NCBI GenBank assembly: GCA_947685225.1
Contig: CANTUV010000032.1
Span: 21,335,501 to 21,399,500 of the forward strand
Direction of reading: 5' to 3'
Origin: Garcia nutans
Taxonomy: Eukaryota; Streptophyta; Magnoliopsida; Malpighiales; Euphorbiaceae
Length of the DNA: 64,000 bases
The notes under the pieces: generated by a model
Databases searched by the model: none
What the model saw: the letters and a program-made list of their open reading frames with translations, nothing else
What the model was told of the DNA's origin: nothing
Part shown: in pieces, positions 22,588 through 33,758 of the stretch
Layout of the letters: each line of letters starts with the position of its first letter
How positions within the stretch are numbered: the stretch's first letter is position 1
Program-made: the position numbers and the translations under genes

Positions 22588-23250
22588 CAATTTGAATTCT
22601 ATTAGAAAAAAAAATAAAGAAATTAAATAACAAAGAAAAAAAGGGTAAAAAATTGGAAATTATTATTCTCATGGTAAAGGTTGGGACCAGCTTGATCATT
22701 ATCCTTGCATTAAAATAAGAGGGTTCTAATTCTCTTATAAGGGGTATTCTAGCATTAAGTGCTAAGTGTGTAGAAGCTGTTTTTGAGATTGTTGGGTCAT
22801 ATGTGTGTTTGGTTGCTTTATTCTTGAAGTGCTCTTGAACTTAATGAATAGTTCACATTCCCAAATGTTATACCTTTAGCCTTAGCCCTATTACAACTAA
22901 ATAAAAAGACATTATGATTGATGCTTTATTGTAATTAAGTAATGGAGATTTGATTAATAAGTAAGTCTATGGAGATATTCTTTCATTGACTGTAAAGCAT
23001 ACAAACACTACTATGATCAAACACTTGAGAGAATTTGTGTTGGAATGATAATTTCTAGTATGCATTGAATGGCTATTGAATTGCATGAGTATTGGTTTTA
23101 TTTGGTTTGACAATGCCTGTGGGCATTTTGAGAAGGAAATTCTTGATGTTATCTTATAATTTTTGAGTTTGATAAAATCCTTTATCATTTAGTTTTGTTT
23201 ATTTCAACTTTTCTTAGAGACAAGTAAAGAATTAAATATGGGGTAATTGC
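22588..23250 (+). mobile_element. 3' untranslated region of the old Athila-like element
   Basis: Non-coding. The order of landmarks (accttagccctattacaa, then a long spacer, then gacaagtaaag...tatggggtaat) parallels the 3' region of the younger Athila copy (33400-33758). The purine-rich atatggggtaa at about 23238-23250 would be the polypurine tract. Confidence 0.5.
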
Positions 23251-24690
23251 TATGATCATTTTTATATGTGTTTTTAGGATTGTTTTTATTTATTTTTAGT
23301 TATTTTCTAAATATTTTGTTCAAGTTTATTATTAGGTTTTAGGCTTAGGTTGAAGGAAGGGGACTTATGAGGAAAGAGGCAATTAAATGTGTTAAGTCCA
23401 TTGGTAGAAGTGGATTTCAGAAGAAAATACACAACATGGCCAAGTCATGTTGAGTGTGGTCGTGTCTCTTAATTGTAAGAGGAACAATAAGCAAGGTATC
23501 AAGTACGAGTTAGATGCATTCTAGCGCCATGGTCTTGTCACATGTCCTAGCCAGGACAACTTTTGAGCCTGACCATGTTCACGTTAAAAGAAGAAGCGAG
23601 ATCAAGATAGAACTAGACATGACCTAAGGTCTTGGTTTTGTCCCATGTCTTGACCAGGATAGATTAAGTCTTGGCCATGTTCTATTCCATTAAGAGAAGT
23701 ATGAGTATAAGAAAATTTGAAAACACCTTGGGAGCTTGGCCGTGTCTAAGTAGGAACCTAAGGGACATGGCCAGGATGGATGAAGCTTGGCCGTGTTCAC
23801 GCTGGATAAGCTAATATGCATTTTGATTTTAATTAAAACTAAACTGAATTATAGAATTAAATCTAGTATTTTTGGCATTAGGGCTATATCTATTCTCATT
23901 AATTAATTATATATTTCCTAAAGTATTAACTAAATTTTAATCTACTATTGATTATTGTTGGGTTCTCTTAAATTAAGATTTAGTCTCTTTCAAGTACTTA
24001 ATATAATATTGAACTTAATGTTGTGTCTACTCTTATGATCACAAACAAATTAAGCTAACTAATTAAGATTTGTGAGTAACATGTGTGTCAACTTCTTAAA
24101 TGTTTATCCTATCTCTAGGTACAAACTTAAACCTATGATCATTACCTCCTTGAACTAATATTGTATTTCCACTCTCACTCCATCAAACAATACCTTAGAT
24201 TAATCAATTATTGGCTAGATAATCAATACAATAAGATCAAAGATAATAAAATAATCAAGAGCAAACCTAAATTGAATCAAACTAAATATAATTACTCCAT
24301 AGATAAATCAAACAAGAAAAGTTTAACCTAATTTGGTTTTAAATTACTCATAATTGAAATAAAAACTAAAAAAGAAAGAGTAGAAGATAGAAGACATAAC
24401 TAAAATTGAAAATAAAAGAAAACAAATTGGAAAGATCAAACATTAGAAAGAAGGGAGCCTCTTGAACTTGAATTAATCTTGAACAAAATTCTTTCTTCTC
24501 TTAAAAGCTAACTTAAACCTTAAATCTAGAAAATTGCACTATAAAATTGATGCCTCAATTGTGAGGAAGATCTAGGTTATTTATGGGGGCTTAGGGAACT
24601 TCTTTTGCAATTAGGAAAAGATTAAGATATTTTTAGAAGAGTTCAAATTGAAAAAGAAGTCAATTTTAATTGAATAAAAACAAATCCTAA
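23251..24690 (+). mobile_element. Probable 3' LTR of the old Athila-like element (decayed)
   Basis: Starts TGCTATGATC directly after the putative polypurine tract. It contains catggccaag/cttggccgtgtt dyads at 23440-23810 and a long AT-rich section with no ORFs. The right border is not sharp: gypsy pol sequence begins around 24690. No matching 5' LTR was found, so this is inferred from position and content. Confidence 0.4.
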
Positions 24691-25084
24691 TGATGAGGAA
24701 TTTAGACCCTATCTAGATTGGTTTGTGGTGGTCTTTATCGATAATATTTTAGTGTGTTTGCATAATGAGGAGGATCATGACAAGCACTTGTGAATTGTAT
24801 TGTAGACTTTAAGAGAGAAGCAGCTATATGCTAAGCAGTCTAAATGTAAGTTTTGGCTTGATCATGTGACTTTTCTCGGTCATGTGGTTTCAGCATATAG
24901 TATTAGAGTTTATTTGAGCAAAGTTGAAGCTATCTTGAATTGGAGTCCACCAAAGATAGTGATTCAGGTTAGAAGTTTTCTGTGTTTGGTAGGCTATTAT
25001 CGAAGGTTTGTGAAAGGTTTTTCTTTGATAGCTACTCCACTCACCAGATTACTTCGAAAGGGAGTTAGATTCGTGTGGACAGAT
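24690..25084 (+). pseudogene. gypsy reverse transcriptase fragment (left part of split element)
   Basis: Begins near FRPYLDWFVVVFIDNILV, where the catalytic F-I-D-D box reads F-I-D-N, and continues through the open stretch 24866-25084 with MTFLGHVVSAYSIRVYLSKV and LVGYYRRFVKGFSLIATPLT. It stops at VRFVWTD where the Athila LTR starts (25085). Upstream gag, protease and early RT are missing, a 5' truncation. Its continuation is at 35627. Confidence 0.85.
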
Positions 25085-26731
25085 TGTTTTATTAGTTTTT
25101 GATATAGATTTGTGTCTTGTTTATTATGATAATTATTGTTTTATTTAAGTATTTTGTTAGTTTTTATCGGTTTGTTTAGTGTTTTCATTAATTTTGTTAG
25201 TTTTAGTTTATTTCAGTGTTTATGTCATTTTTGATCTAGTTTTTAGTATGGTGTTTATGTTTTGTTGGTTATTATTTATTCACTTCTTGTTTAAAGTTTT
25301 TTTGAAGTTTTGTTTTAGGTTAAACAGCCAAGGAACCAAAAAGAAGAAAAATGGACAGTAGCTGTCACATGCAGAGGACACGGCCAAGTCACTGGTCGTG
25401 TCCCATATCAAGCTAAAAGGAAGCCACAAGACACAGAGATGGACACACTCAAGGGACACGGCCAAGTCAGTGGCCGTGTCCCTCCAAAGAAGCTCAACAC
25501 GGCTAAGTCACCTTCAACTTGGCCGTGTCTCACTTAAGTCCAAAGCAAAAGAAGACTAAATCTTCACAGAAGCAAACACAGGCAAGGTACACGGCCAAGT
25601 CAGTGGCCGTGTCCCTCCAAAGACCACCCACACGGCCAAGTCACCTTCAACTTGGCCGTGTCCCTCATGAACCAAAGGCGTAGCGAATTTTTTAAAGCGG
25701 ACGTTTCATATAAAAGGAAAAAAGAAGCTAGGGTTGAGGGGGTGGAGATTTTGAGAGGAGATTGAGTCATCAAGAGAGTTTAGGTTTTGATAACTTTGTT
25801 TTCTTTGATTTTTTATTACACTTTGGATTAAACTAGCTAGATTAGATTGTTCATGCCATTGATACATCCTTCTTGCAAGATTTGAACAAGAGATTCGTCT
25901 GAAGCTTCAAGGAGTTTGTAATTTGGTTTTGTTCTTGAACTTATTCTCTTTATTTTCATTGGAATTGTATTTATGGATATTATCATGTCTAAATTAATTT
26001 CTTTGATTATTAATGAGATGAGTATGTTTGATAGCAATATGAGCTAATTTGATCTAGTCTAGGGTTTGTATGGATCTGCTATGATTGTATGAATTGGTTA
26101 TTACTATTAACTCAATTATTTGTTTAAGCCTTTATTGAATGAATTATTGCTAATATATAATTGATTGGCCACCAATTATGTATTTTAGGTATTAGATGAT
26201 GGATTGAGAGATGAAGTCTAATGCTGGAACAATTCAATTAAGGACTTAGGTGAATTAGAGATATAACCTAGGAAAAGATTACTTCAATTGGAACAAGATT
26301 ATTTGAGAGAGGTTTGAATGCGAGACCTCATTTCCTTTATTCAATTAATTAAGTTGCTTGAGACTTAATCTTTGAAATTAAATTGGTTTATTCAATTAAT
26401 TAAGTTGCTTGAGACTTAATCTTTGAAATTAAATTGGTTAAGAGGAATAACCGTTCATACATATAAGTAGCAGAAAAGTGTAAACCCTAGACCTTCTTAT
26501 TAAGTGAATCAAAACATCAGCTCAATTTACTTTTACTATTTTAAACTTCGATCAATCTTCTTCATTAATTGTTAGTGATTTAAATTTCTTCATTACTTGT
26601 TATTTATAATCTGATAATCAATTAGCCACTTTAGCTTCCTTGTGAGACGACCTTGGGGCAATCACCTTTGCTACAGCTACCTCATATACTTGCGAGTGAC
26701 GCTTTGTAGTAGAGTTAATTCAAGCGCAACA
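25085..26731 (+). repeat. Athila 5' LTR
   Basis: Starts TGTTTTATTAG and ends AGCGCAACA. It contains the ACACGGCCAAG / TTGGCCGTGT dyads (25376-25666). A 51-52 base block beginning tttattcaattaattaagtt occurs twice in tandem (26336-26387 and 26388-26439) but once in the 3' LTR (about 35012-35063), explaining the length difference of 1647 versus 1596. Confidence 0.88.
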
Positions 26732-26737
26732 AGTTTT

Positions 26738-26755
26738 TGGCGCCGCTGCCGGGGA
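26738..26755 (+). promoter_or_regulatory. Athila primer-binding site (tRNA-Asp type)
   Basis: TGGCGCCGCTGCCGGGGA starts six bases after the LTR. It matches the complement of the plant tRNA-Asp 3' end used by Athila elements, with one difference from the usual TGGCGCCGTTGCCGGGG. Confidence 0.85.
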
Positions 26756-26872
26756 GGCTAATTGGCGTAATTGTTTATTAGTTTTAGAAATTTTAGATTA
26801 TTTTTCATTGTTTACTTTTGATTTTATTTTTCCTTTGCTTTTAATAATTTCTTTTTCTAGAAAATTCTGTTT

Positions 26873-28240
26873 ATGCAAGGCAGGAGATCACTCGAAGGAG
26901 AGCTACATCCATTTATTCCAGAAATTCAGAGAGTGAAAAGGAGCAGGGAAGAGTTTGAACTATACACAGGATTTGATACTACAGAGGAGGACACTTCTGA
27001 TTTTGAGTCGGAATCTGCACAATCTGTTAAAATGGCTGAAGAAAGGCAAAGAACGATGAGAGACTTTGCTAGACCTGTCATTGGAACTTCCACCTCTTGC
27101 ATAAGACTGACAGATGCAGCAAGAAATTATGAGTTGAAGAACATTCACTACAACATGCTGCCATCATTCTATGGAGTTCCAATTGAAGATCCTCTGAACT
27201 TTATTCGGGATTTTTATTCTACCCTCAACACTTTTCCTTTGGGAGGACTAACAAAAGATCAGTTGAGGATGAGAAGTTTCCCTTGTACTTTGAAGGATAG
27301 GGCAAAGAGCTGGCTTATGATGTTGCCCAAAAACTCACTGACAACTTGGGAACAAGTTTATAATAAGTTCATGGGCAAGTTCTACTCTCATCAAAAGACA
27401 GCTGAATTGAGAGGGAAGATTGCTACATTCTCTCAATTTGAAGGAGAGCCATTTCATGAGGCTTGGGACAGATTCAAGATGCTATTGATCCAATGTCCAC
27501 ATCATCACTACCCACTTCAACTTCTGAATCAGTTTTTCTATGATGGTCTAACCCAATAATTTCAGAACACTGTTGACAATGCAGCTGGGGGAGCCATGGG
27601 AGAAAAGACAGCTGATGAAACTTATGAGATTTTTGAGATGTTGGGAGCTAATTCTCAACAGAAGAGTGTAAGAGGAAGAAGTAAAGGGGTGAACCAATTG
27701 GAGGCCAATAGTGAGATGGTAAATCAGATAGCTGAGTTGACAAGGCAAGTGCAGATGCTGAACATGAAGAACAATATTTCTTCATCTACTCAAAAAGCGT
27801 GTGGAATCTGTGGAACTTTTGGGTATGGAGCAAATATTTTCCCCTCCACAATGAGTCTTATGGGAATGAAGCTGAGCAAGTCAATGCCATGGGGGGATTT
27901 CAACCAAGGGCCCGGAACGATCCTTACTCCAATTCTTATAACCCTGGTTGGAGGAATCACCCAAATTTTTCTTGGGCAACAAATAATTCTCAGCAGCCTT
28001 TCCATTTGCTTCAAATATAGAACCAAGAGCAGGGCCAATCCTCAAATCAAGGGCAATCCAAGATAGAGAGTTTGGAGGAAAGTTTACAAGCTTTCATCCA
28101 AGTCAGTGCGAAAAATCAAGAGATGACAAACAAGAGGCTGGATTCCTTAGAAGCATCTTTTAAAAAAGTGGAGACTCAAGTAGGGCAACTTGCACAACAG
28201 ATGCAGATTCAATAGAAAGGGAAACTTCCAAGTCAACCTG
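26873..28240 (+). pseudogene. Athila gag
   Basis: 26873-27559 is open and encodes the Retrotrans_gag core: NIHYNMLPSFYGVPIEDPLN then HQKTAELRGKIATFSQFEGE and EPFHEAWDRFKMLLIQCPHH. Its TAA (27557-27559, at FYDGLTQ) interrupts the frame, which resumes with the helix DNAAGGAMGEKTADETYEIF and VNQIAELTRQVQMLNMKN. A knuckle-like CGICGTFGY region follows, and the frame ends near 28220. It forms the particle that packages element RNA. The ATG at 26873 follows the leader directly. A copy of the first ~45 codons recurs at 35496. Confidence 0.85.
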
Positions 28241-28450
28241 AGTAGGCACATTCAGTGACTGTTGAAAATAACTCTGTAAATGCAGGTGACCAAGGGAACA
28301 AGAAGGAAAGAGAACCAAAGAACAAAGGTGCTGGAGATATATCAATGGAGAAGTCCCCTTCAGCAGATTTACATAAGGCAAGCAATCCATACCAGCCTCC
28401 TATACCATTCCCTAGCAGGTTGAAAGATGATAAAAAAGATATACAATTTT

Positions 28451-31029
28451 TGTAACACCCCCACATCCAATACATACACACTACATACACCACAATGTAG
28501 TATACATGCATCGAATATAGGAATGCTACGAATTTTTCTTAACATTCAAAAACATTTCCAATGATACTATAATCTTTCTCATTATACATTATAGAAAATA
28601 AGTGATTAATTTGTAATATAAAATAAAGTAAATATATATATATATACTTATTACGCAGCGGAATTTATCAACTATTTACATATAGGAAAACATTTAAATA
28701 TTTATATTTACAAATGTACATATATTCACATTATAAACAATACTTTATAAAATATAAAGAAGTTATACATGATTGGCAAATCTTCTCTGATCTTTAAGTC
28801 CCAAAATCAACTCTTCAATGTCTACTCTCACTCGGCCTCGAAGAGCTCTCGGGTTCAACTCTATCAACTCTATCACCTGCGCGATTAACAATATCGCGCT
28901 AAGCCAAGGGCTTAGTAGTACAAAACATGCTAACATTATGCTTGTATGCTATGCAATGTCACACATTCCATTAATATCAACATCATAAGTGAAAAGCTAA
29001 CATCAAACCTTTGCCTTTCACAAATCATAATCATATAAGCATATCACATCTCAAAGTCCTTTCATGAATTTCATTATTTAATTATTTTGCCATCAATGAA
29101 TCACATATAAACAAAGACAAGCATGGGCCCAAAACACACTAATATGCCATTCAATTTTCAGAGTTAATGCTTTGGTTTTATCACATTTATCATTATCACA
29201 TATACCCAACTAGGCTTTAAGGATTAGGTTCGACCAAGCTTCAAGGGGAACAAAGCATGCTAAGTCTCAACCCAACTTGGCTTCAAGAACCAAACCCAAC
29301 CTAGCTTCAAGGGTTGTAACATCTCAATTAGGCTTCAAGGACTAGACCCAACCAAGCTTCAAGGGGAGTAAAACATGTTAAACTTCAACCCAACTTGGCT
29401 TCAAGGATCAAGCCCAACCTAACTTCAAGAGATTGTTACTATCATTAGGCATGCCACCAACAACAAACTCTGAAAATAGAATAACACATTAGCCACACAA
29501 CTCATTCATTAATTTGTTATCAATTTCATTCTCAAATGAATTAACATAGCCAATCACAATGGCTTTATATTCCATTTCATCTCAATTCACATCATAACAT
29601 TTCAATCTTTCATATACACAATCATTTGCATCATCATGTCATTCACATTATTCATATATATATATATATCATCATTGATATAAACATAACAACACCCATT
29701 GCTCATATAAATTAACAATGTAGTAATGCCACATTTGTACTTACATACAATCATATAGGTTTTGTACTTACCTCAAAAGCAAATCACACCACTCTTAACA
29801 ATTCCTTGTTCAAGATCCTTCTACCTCTTAAATCAATGATCAATCACTATCTTCAAGACCTAAATCAAAAGTAATAGCATATACTTACTTAGGGATACAC
29901 AAGAGATAATCTAATTAGGAATTAATTAGGGCAAACCCTAACCCTGACACGCTCACCCACACGGGTGTGTCCATGACCGTGCCCTAACTCCACAACACAT
30001 AAGCATTTACATGCTCAACAACATGGGCGTGTTCCTGGGCGTGTAAATTCTCAAATCTTACAGTAGCTATGACACGCTCAATAACACGGGTGTGTTACTG
30101 GTCGTGTCAAACCTACTGCCTCCAACACAATTGACACGCCTAAAAACCCTGAACGTGCTCATGGGCGTGTCCGGCCACAAATCAAGACTCCGATCAAAAC
30201 AACCAAACACTCAACAACACACTTCTATACACCATCATCCTCTTCAAACAATTTTAGCAACACATACTCAAAACCCACCTTAAACTTACAAAAACACCAA
30301 ATCAAACCAAAACACACATCAAACACAAATCACATAATCATTTCAAAACCCTCATCACATATACAACATCATCTCTTCCAACCACTTACTCTTTTCTTCA
30401 ATCCATCCTCAAAATCCATCATCAAATCAACCAAACACTTCTAAACATCTCACAAACAAACAACACACTCTTAAAATCATCTATCAAATCCAAATATCAT
30501 TTCAAATAAACAAAGATATCAAAAGAGAACTTACCAAAGTTATAAAACTTCTTGAATCAACAACTGGATCACTTGGATTTCCTTCAATTTGAGCTTAGCA
30601 CATCAAATCCTCTCTTGCTCTCTCTTTCCCTTTGTTAGCCGACCAAACAATGCAAAGAAAAGAAGAAGAAGAAGATGATCCACGGCAAAGAGAAGGAAAG
30701 AAGAATGAGAAGCCCAAAGTCAAATTTCCCTTTTTCCTTAAAACTCTCTCATCCAAGTAATTAAAATATTAAACAATTCAAATAAACCTCCTCCATTCAT
30801 TAATTCCTTATTAATTAATTATAAATTCAAACACAAACAAATATCTTCTTCCACTATCTCCATTCTTTGACTTTCCATTGACCTAGGTATATGTTATATA
30901 TATTCTAAAATACATCACATATACACTCTCTTTAAAGAACCTTTTCTCTTTAAATAAAACATATACATTCAATCCAATATACAACAACAACATAATCAAA
31001 ACTTTTAGGGCATGCATTGGGATATTACA
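28451..31029 (-). mobile_element. Solo Ty3/gypsy LTR nested in Athila
   Basis: Begins TGTAACACCCCC and ends GGGATATTACA, 2579 bp, reverse orientation. Flanked by perfect duplications ATTTT (28446-28450 and 31030-31034). It contains the hairpin pair (28879-28915), the CCTTGAAG minisatellite (29215-29440) and gacacgc/gggcgtgtc dyads (29945-30175). It splits the Athila gag-protease frame between KDDKKDIQF and FSNIFNMLSK. Confidence 0.92.
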
Positions 31030-31790
31030 ATTTTCTAATATCTTCAACATGCTGTCTAAGGTAAGTATTAACCTACCCTTACTTGAAGCAGTAAAGAATA
31101 TGCCGGCTTATGCAAAATTCTTCAAAGAGCTGATTACCAAGAAAAAGAGGTATGAGTCGAATGAAAAGGTGATAGTTTCAGAGGTAGCTAGTGCTGTTCT
31201 GCAGCATAAACTACCTCCCAAGCTAAAGGATTCTGGTAGCTTTGTAATTCAAATTACTGTCGGGAATGGAAAGTGGACTGAGGGCATGTGTGATCTAGGA
31301 GCTAGTGTAAATTTGATGCCTTATTCTGTTTATCAAGAATTAGAACTAGGGGAACTTAAACTGACCAAAATGGTGTTCCAATTAGCTGATAGATCTTTTA
31401 GATTCCCGAAAGGGGTTATAGAAGATGTGTTAGTTAAGGTTGGAGGGTTAATAGTACCTATGGATTTCATAGTTCTAGACATGGAAGGGAGTAACCCTGC
31501 ACCATCAGCACATACTATTTTGCTGGGTAGACCTTTTATGGCTACTACCAACACCTTAATAGATGTTAAAAATGGTAAGTTATCAATGACTGTCTTAGGA
31601 CAAACTGTTGAATTTTCTATTTTTAACACTCCTCCTATTCCTACAACTGCTATATATGAGGAATGTTCTTTAATTAATTGTGTTGAAGCAGTTGTTCCAG
31701 ATGTTTTCTTGCAAACAGATTCCTCAGAGAAATTGGAGCTAAAACTGACCTTAGAAGAGGGGGCTAAACCAGTGAGGGAGACCCAAAGGT
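31030..31790 (+). pseudogene. Athila protease region
   Basis: After the nested LTR the frame resumes with LPLLEAVKNMPAYAKFFKEL, then the retropepsin-like domain: MCDLGASVNLMPYSVYQEL (the D-L-G-A-S active-site loop), GVIEDVLVKVGGLIVPMDFI and ILLGRPFMATTNTLIDV (the ILGRPF motif). It ends at the RT-entry linker AKPVRETQRCPNPK. Open over 31049-31951 together with the integrase tail. The catalytic Asp is present. It is plausible but cannot be made from an intact polyprotein here. Confidence 0.88.
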
Positions 31791-32116
31791 GCCCTAACCC
31801 AAAGGCATATGAGAGCTCGAGGATTTACAAGGATCGCACTAAAGCACTTAATGACAGATTTATTATGCGACAGACATTGAGTCCAGGTATGAAAGTTTTA
31901 CTTTTTAACTCTCGACTCTGTCTCTTTCCAGGTAAATTCAAGTCTCGATAGAGTGGTCCTTTCAAGATAACTCAGGTATGTCCTTTTGGGGCCATTGAAT
32001 TGATTAACTCTCGAACCAATAGGATTTTTAAAGTAAATGGACAGAGAGTTAAACCTTATAAGGAAGGATTTCAAGAAGTGAGGATCATTGACAGCACTTT
32101 GATCCACGATCCCTAG
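31791..32116 (+). pseudogene. Athila integrase C-terminal tail, fused to protease by deletion
   Basis: Directly after the protease-RT linker the sequence jumps to AYESSRIYKDRTKALNDRFI and GMKVLLFNSRLCLFPGKFKS, the GPY-type end of Athila integrase. A TAG at about 31949 then breaks the frame, which goes on SGPFKITQVCPFGAIELINS to a stop near 32115. RT, RNase H, and the zinc-finger and catalytic core of integrase (normally well over 2 kb) are missing. It is in frame with the protease. Confidence 0.85.
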
Positions 32117-33758
32117 TCTTGCATGATGTCCAACTTTATGACATTAAAGAAGCGCTAAATGGGAGGCAACCCATTAGTTTGAATTTCTTTTTCATAGTTA
32201 TAATTTTATATTTAGCAATTTTGATTTTATGTTTAGTTTAAATAAATGGAAACCCTAAAGCTCTCTTGTATCTTGTTTTTGACCATTTGTGTTTGTGATC
32301 AAAAGGTAGAGTTTTGCCTCACCAGGGGACGATGGAAGACAGGCTGTACTTAATTCTTTCTCTTTATTATTCTTGTTTTCCATTGAGGACAATGTAAATT
32401 CTAAAGTGTGGGGTAATCTTTTAGCTTTTCTTTAATTTTTGTTTTGGTTGCCTTGGTGTGTTTTATTTTGTGTTGTGCATGGCATAATTGTTGAAAATTT
32501 ATTGATCTTTTCTGTGATTCTAGCATTGTAGTTGAGACTTTAGTATCAGCATAGAGATTAGCATTTGAATTCATTCATGATCAATTTTCGCATTCTGCAA
32601 TTCATGACATATATATCTTTGAGAACCCACCTGTGTGAGTTTTGAGCCTCATAATTTGATATTATTATCAGTTGATTTTCTTTTCTTAAGTGTGGACCTT
32701 CATGATTTTGCATCTCTAGAGTTCGCTTTTGCATACTAATTGAACTCACATTATGATTTAATCTCAAGTTTTAAAATGAAGAAGGCAAATTAGGTTAGCC
32801 CTTTAGCTTAAAAAGACCTCCCTTAATATTAAATTCCTTAGTGAGCCAAGTTGAGCCTTTGACCTTTTCTTGTTTGATCAACACAATTCTCAACTTAGCA
32901 TTCTCTTATTATCATCATACCTTCATTAAGGAATGGAGTTTTATGATATGACAATAGGGTGGTTTATTTCAAAGTGTGGGGTAAGCAAGTAAAAAAAAAG
33001 CAAATAAAAAAATGGTATTGCTATTTGGGGTTTAAATGCATACTGTGCACATTGTATTTGATTAAGAGTTGATTATTCTTTTCCTCTACATTTTAAGCTA
33101 GATGTTCTATGCAATGTTATATTTTGGATATATATGTATTTAAAAAAAAGGAAAAAAATTTATATGATAAAAAAAAAGAGAATAAAAAAAAGTATATATA
33201 TGTATACAAAATTCTTATATGTTCTAGCATTGGTTATCAAAAGAGGAAGGTCGAGTCATGTATTTTTCTTGAAGTATGCAAGTATGTGAAGTATTAATGG
33301 ATTTTGAGTATGCCATTTGAGGGAGTTATGAATTCCTTAAGCAAGAGTATTGTCTAATGTAAATACTCCATTTCTTGATGCTCCAGCTTAAATGTCTTTT
33401 CTCACACCTTTACCTTAGCCCCATTACATCCAAATGAAAGACCTTCGGATTATTTCTTGAGAAAATCAGTGAGGGAGATTGGATAATTAAGCAAGTTTAT
33501 GGTAGTATGCAGTCATGAGTGGTTTGAGTGATTAACCTTTGAAATCGAGAGAAACACTTAGAAGTGAGATAAGGTTTGTATGTCTGGATTAATGAATGAG
33601 TTAAGAAAATCTTGATTGAAGGAAATTGCAAATATTTATAGCTGAGTCTTAAAGGATTTCATCTTATATGCTGGAATTATAGTTAAGGTTGTTTGAGTTT
33701 TTAATTTATGCCATGTGAATTTGCTTGAGGACAAGCAAAGTTTTAAGTGTGGGGTAGT
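32117..33758 (+). other. Athila 3' non-coding region and polypurine tract
   Basis: No credible ORF. It carries gcgctaaatgggaggcaaccc (32150-32172), an Athila hallmark after the integrase stop, two aagtgtggggta-type blocks (32403-32414, 32973-32985), runs of A around 33130-33200, and the polypurine-like aagtgtggggtagt (33745-33758) abutting the 3' LTR. Long 3' regions like this are usual in Athila. Confidence 0.7.

Noticed and set aside
30092..30283. Plus-strand 63-codon frame
   Set aside because: Lies in the dyad part of the 28451-31029 solo LTR with no codon-like composition.
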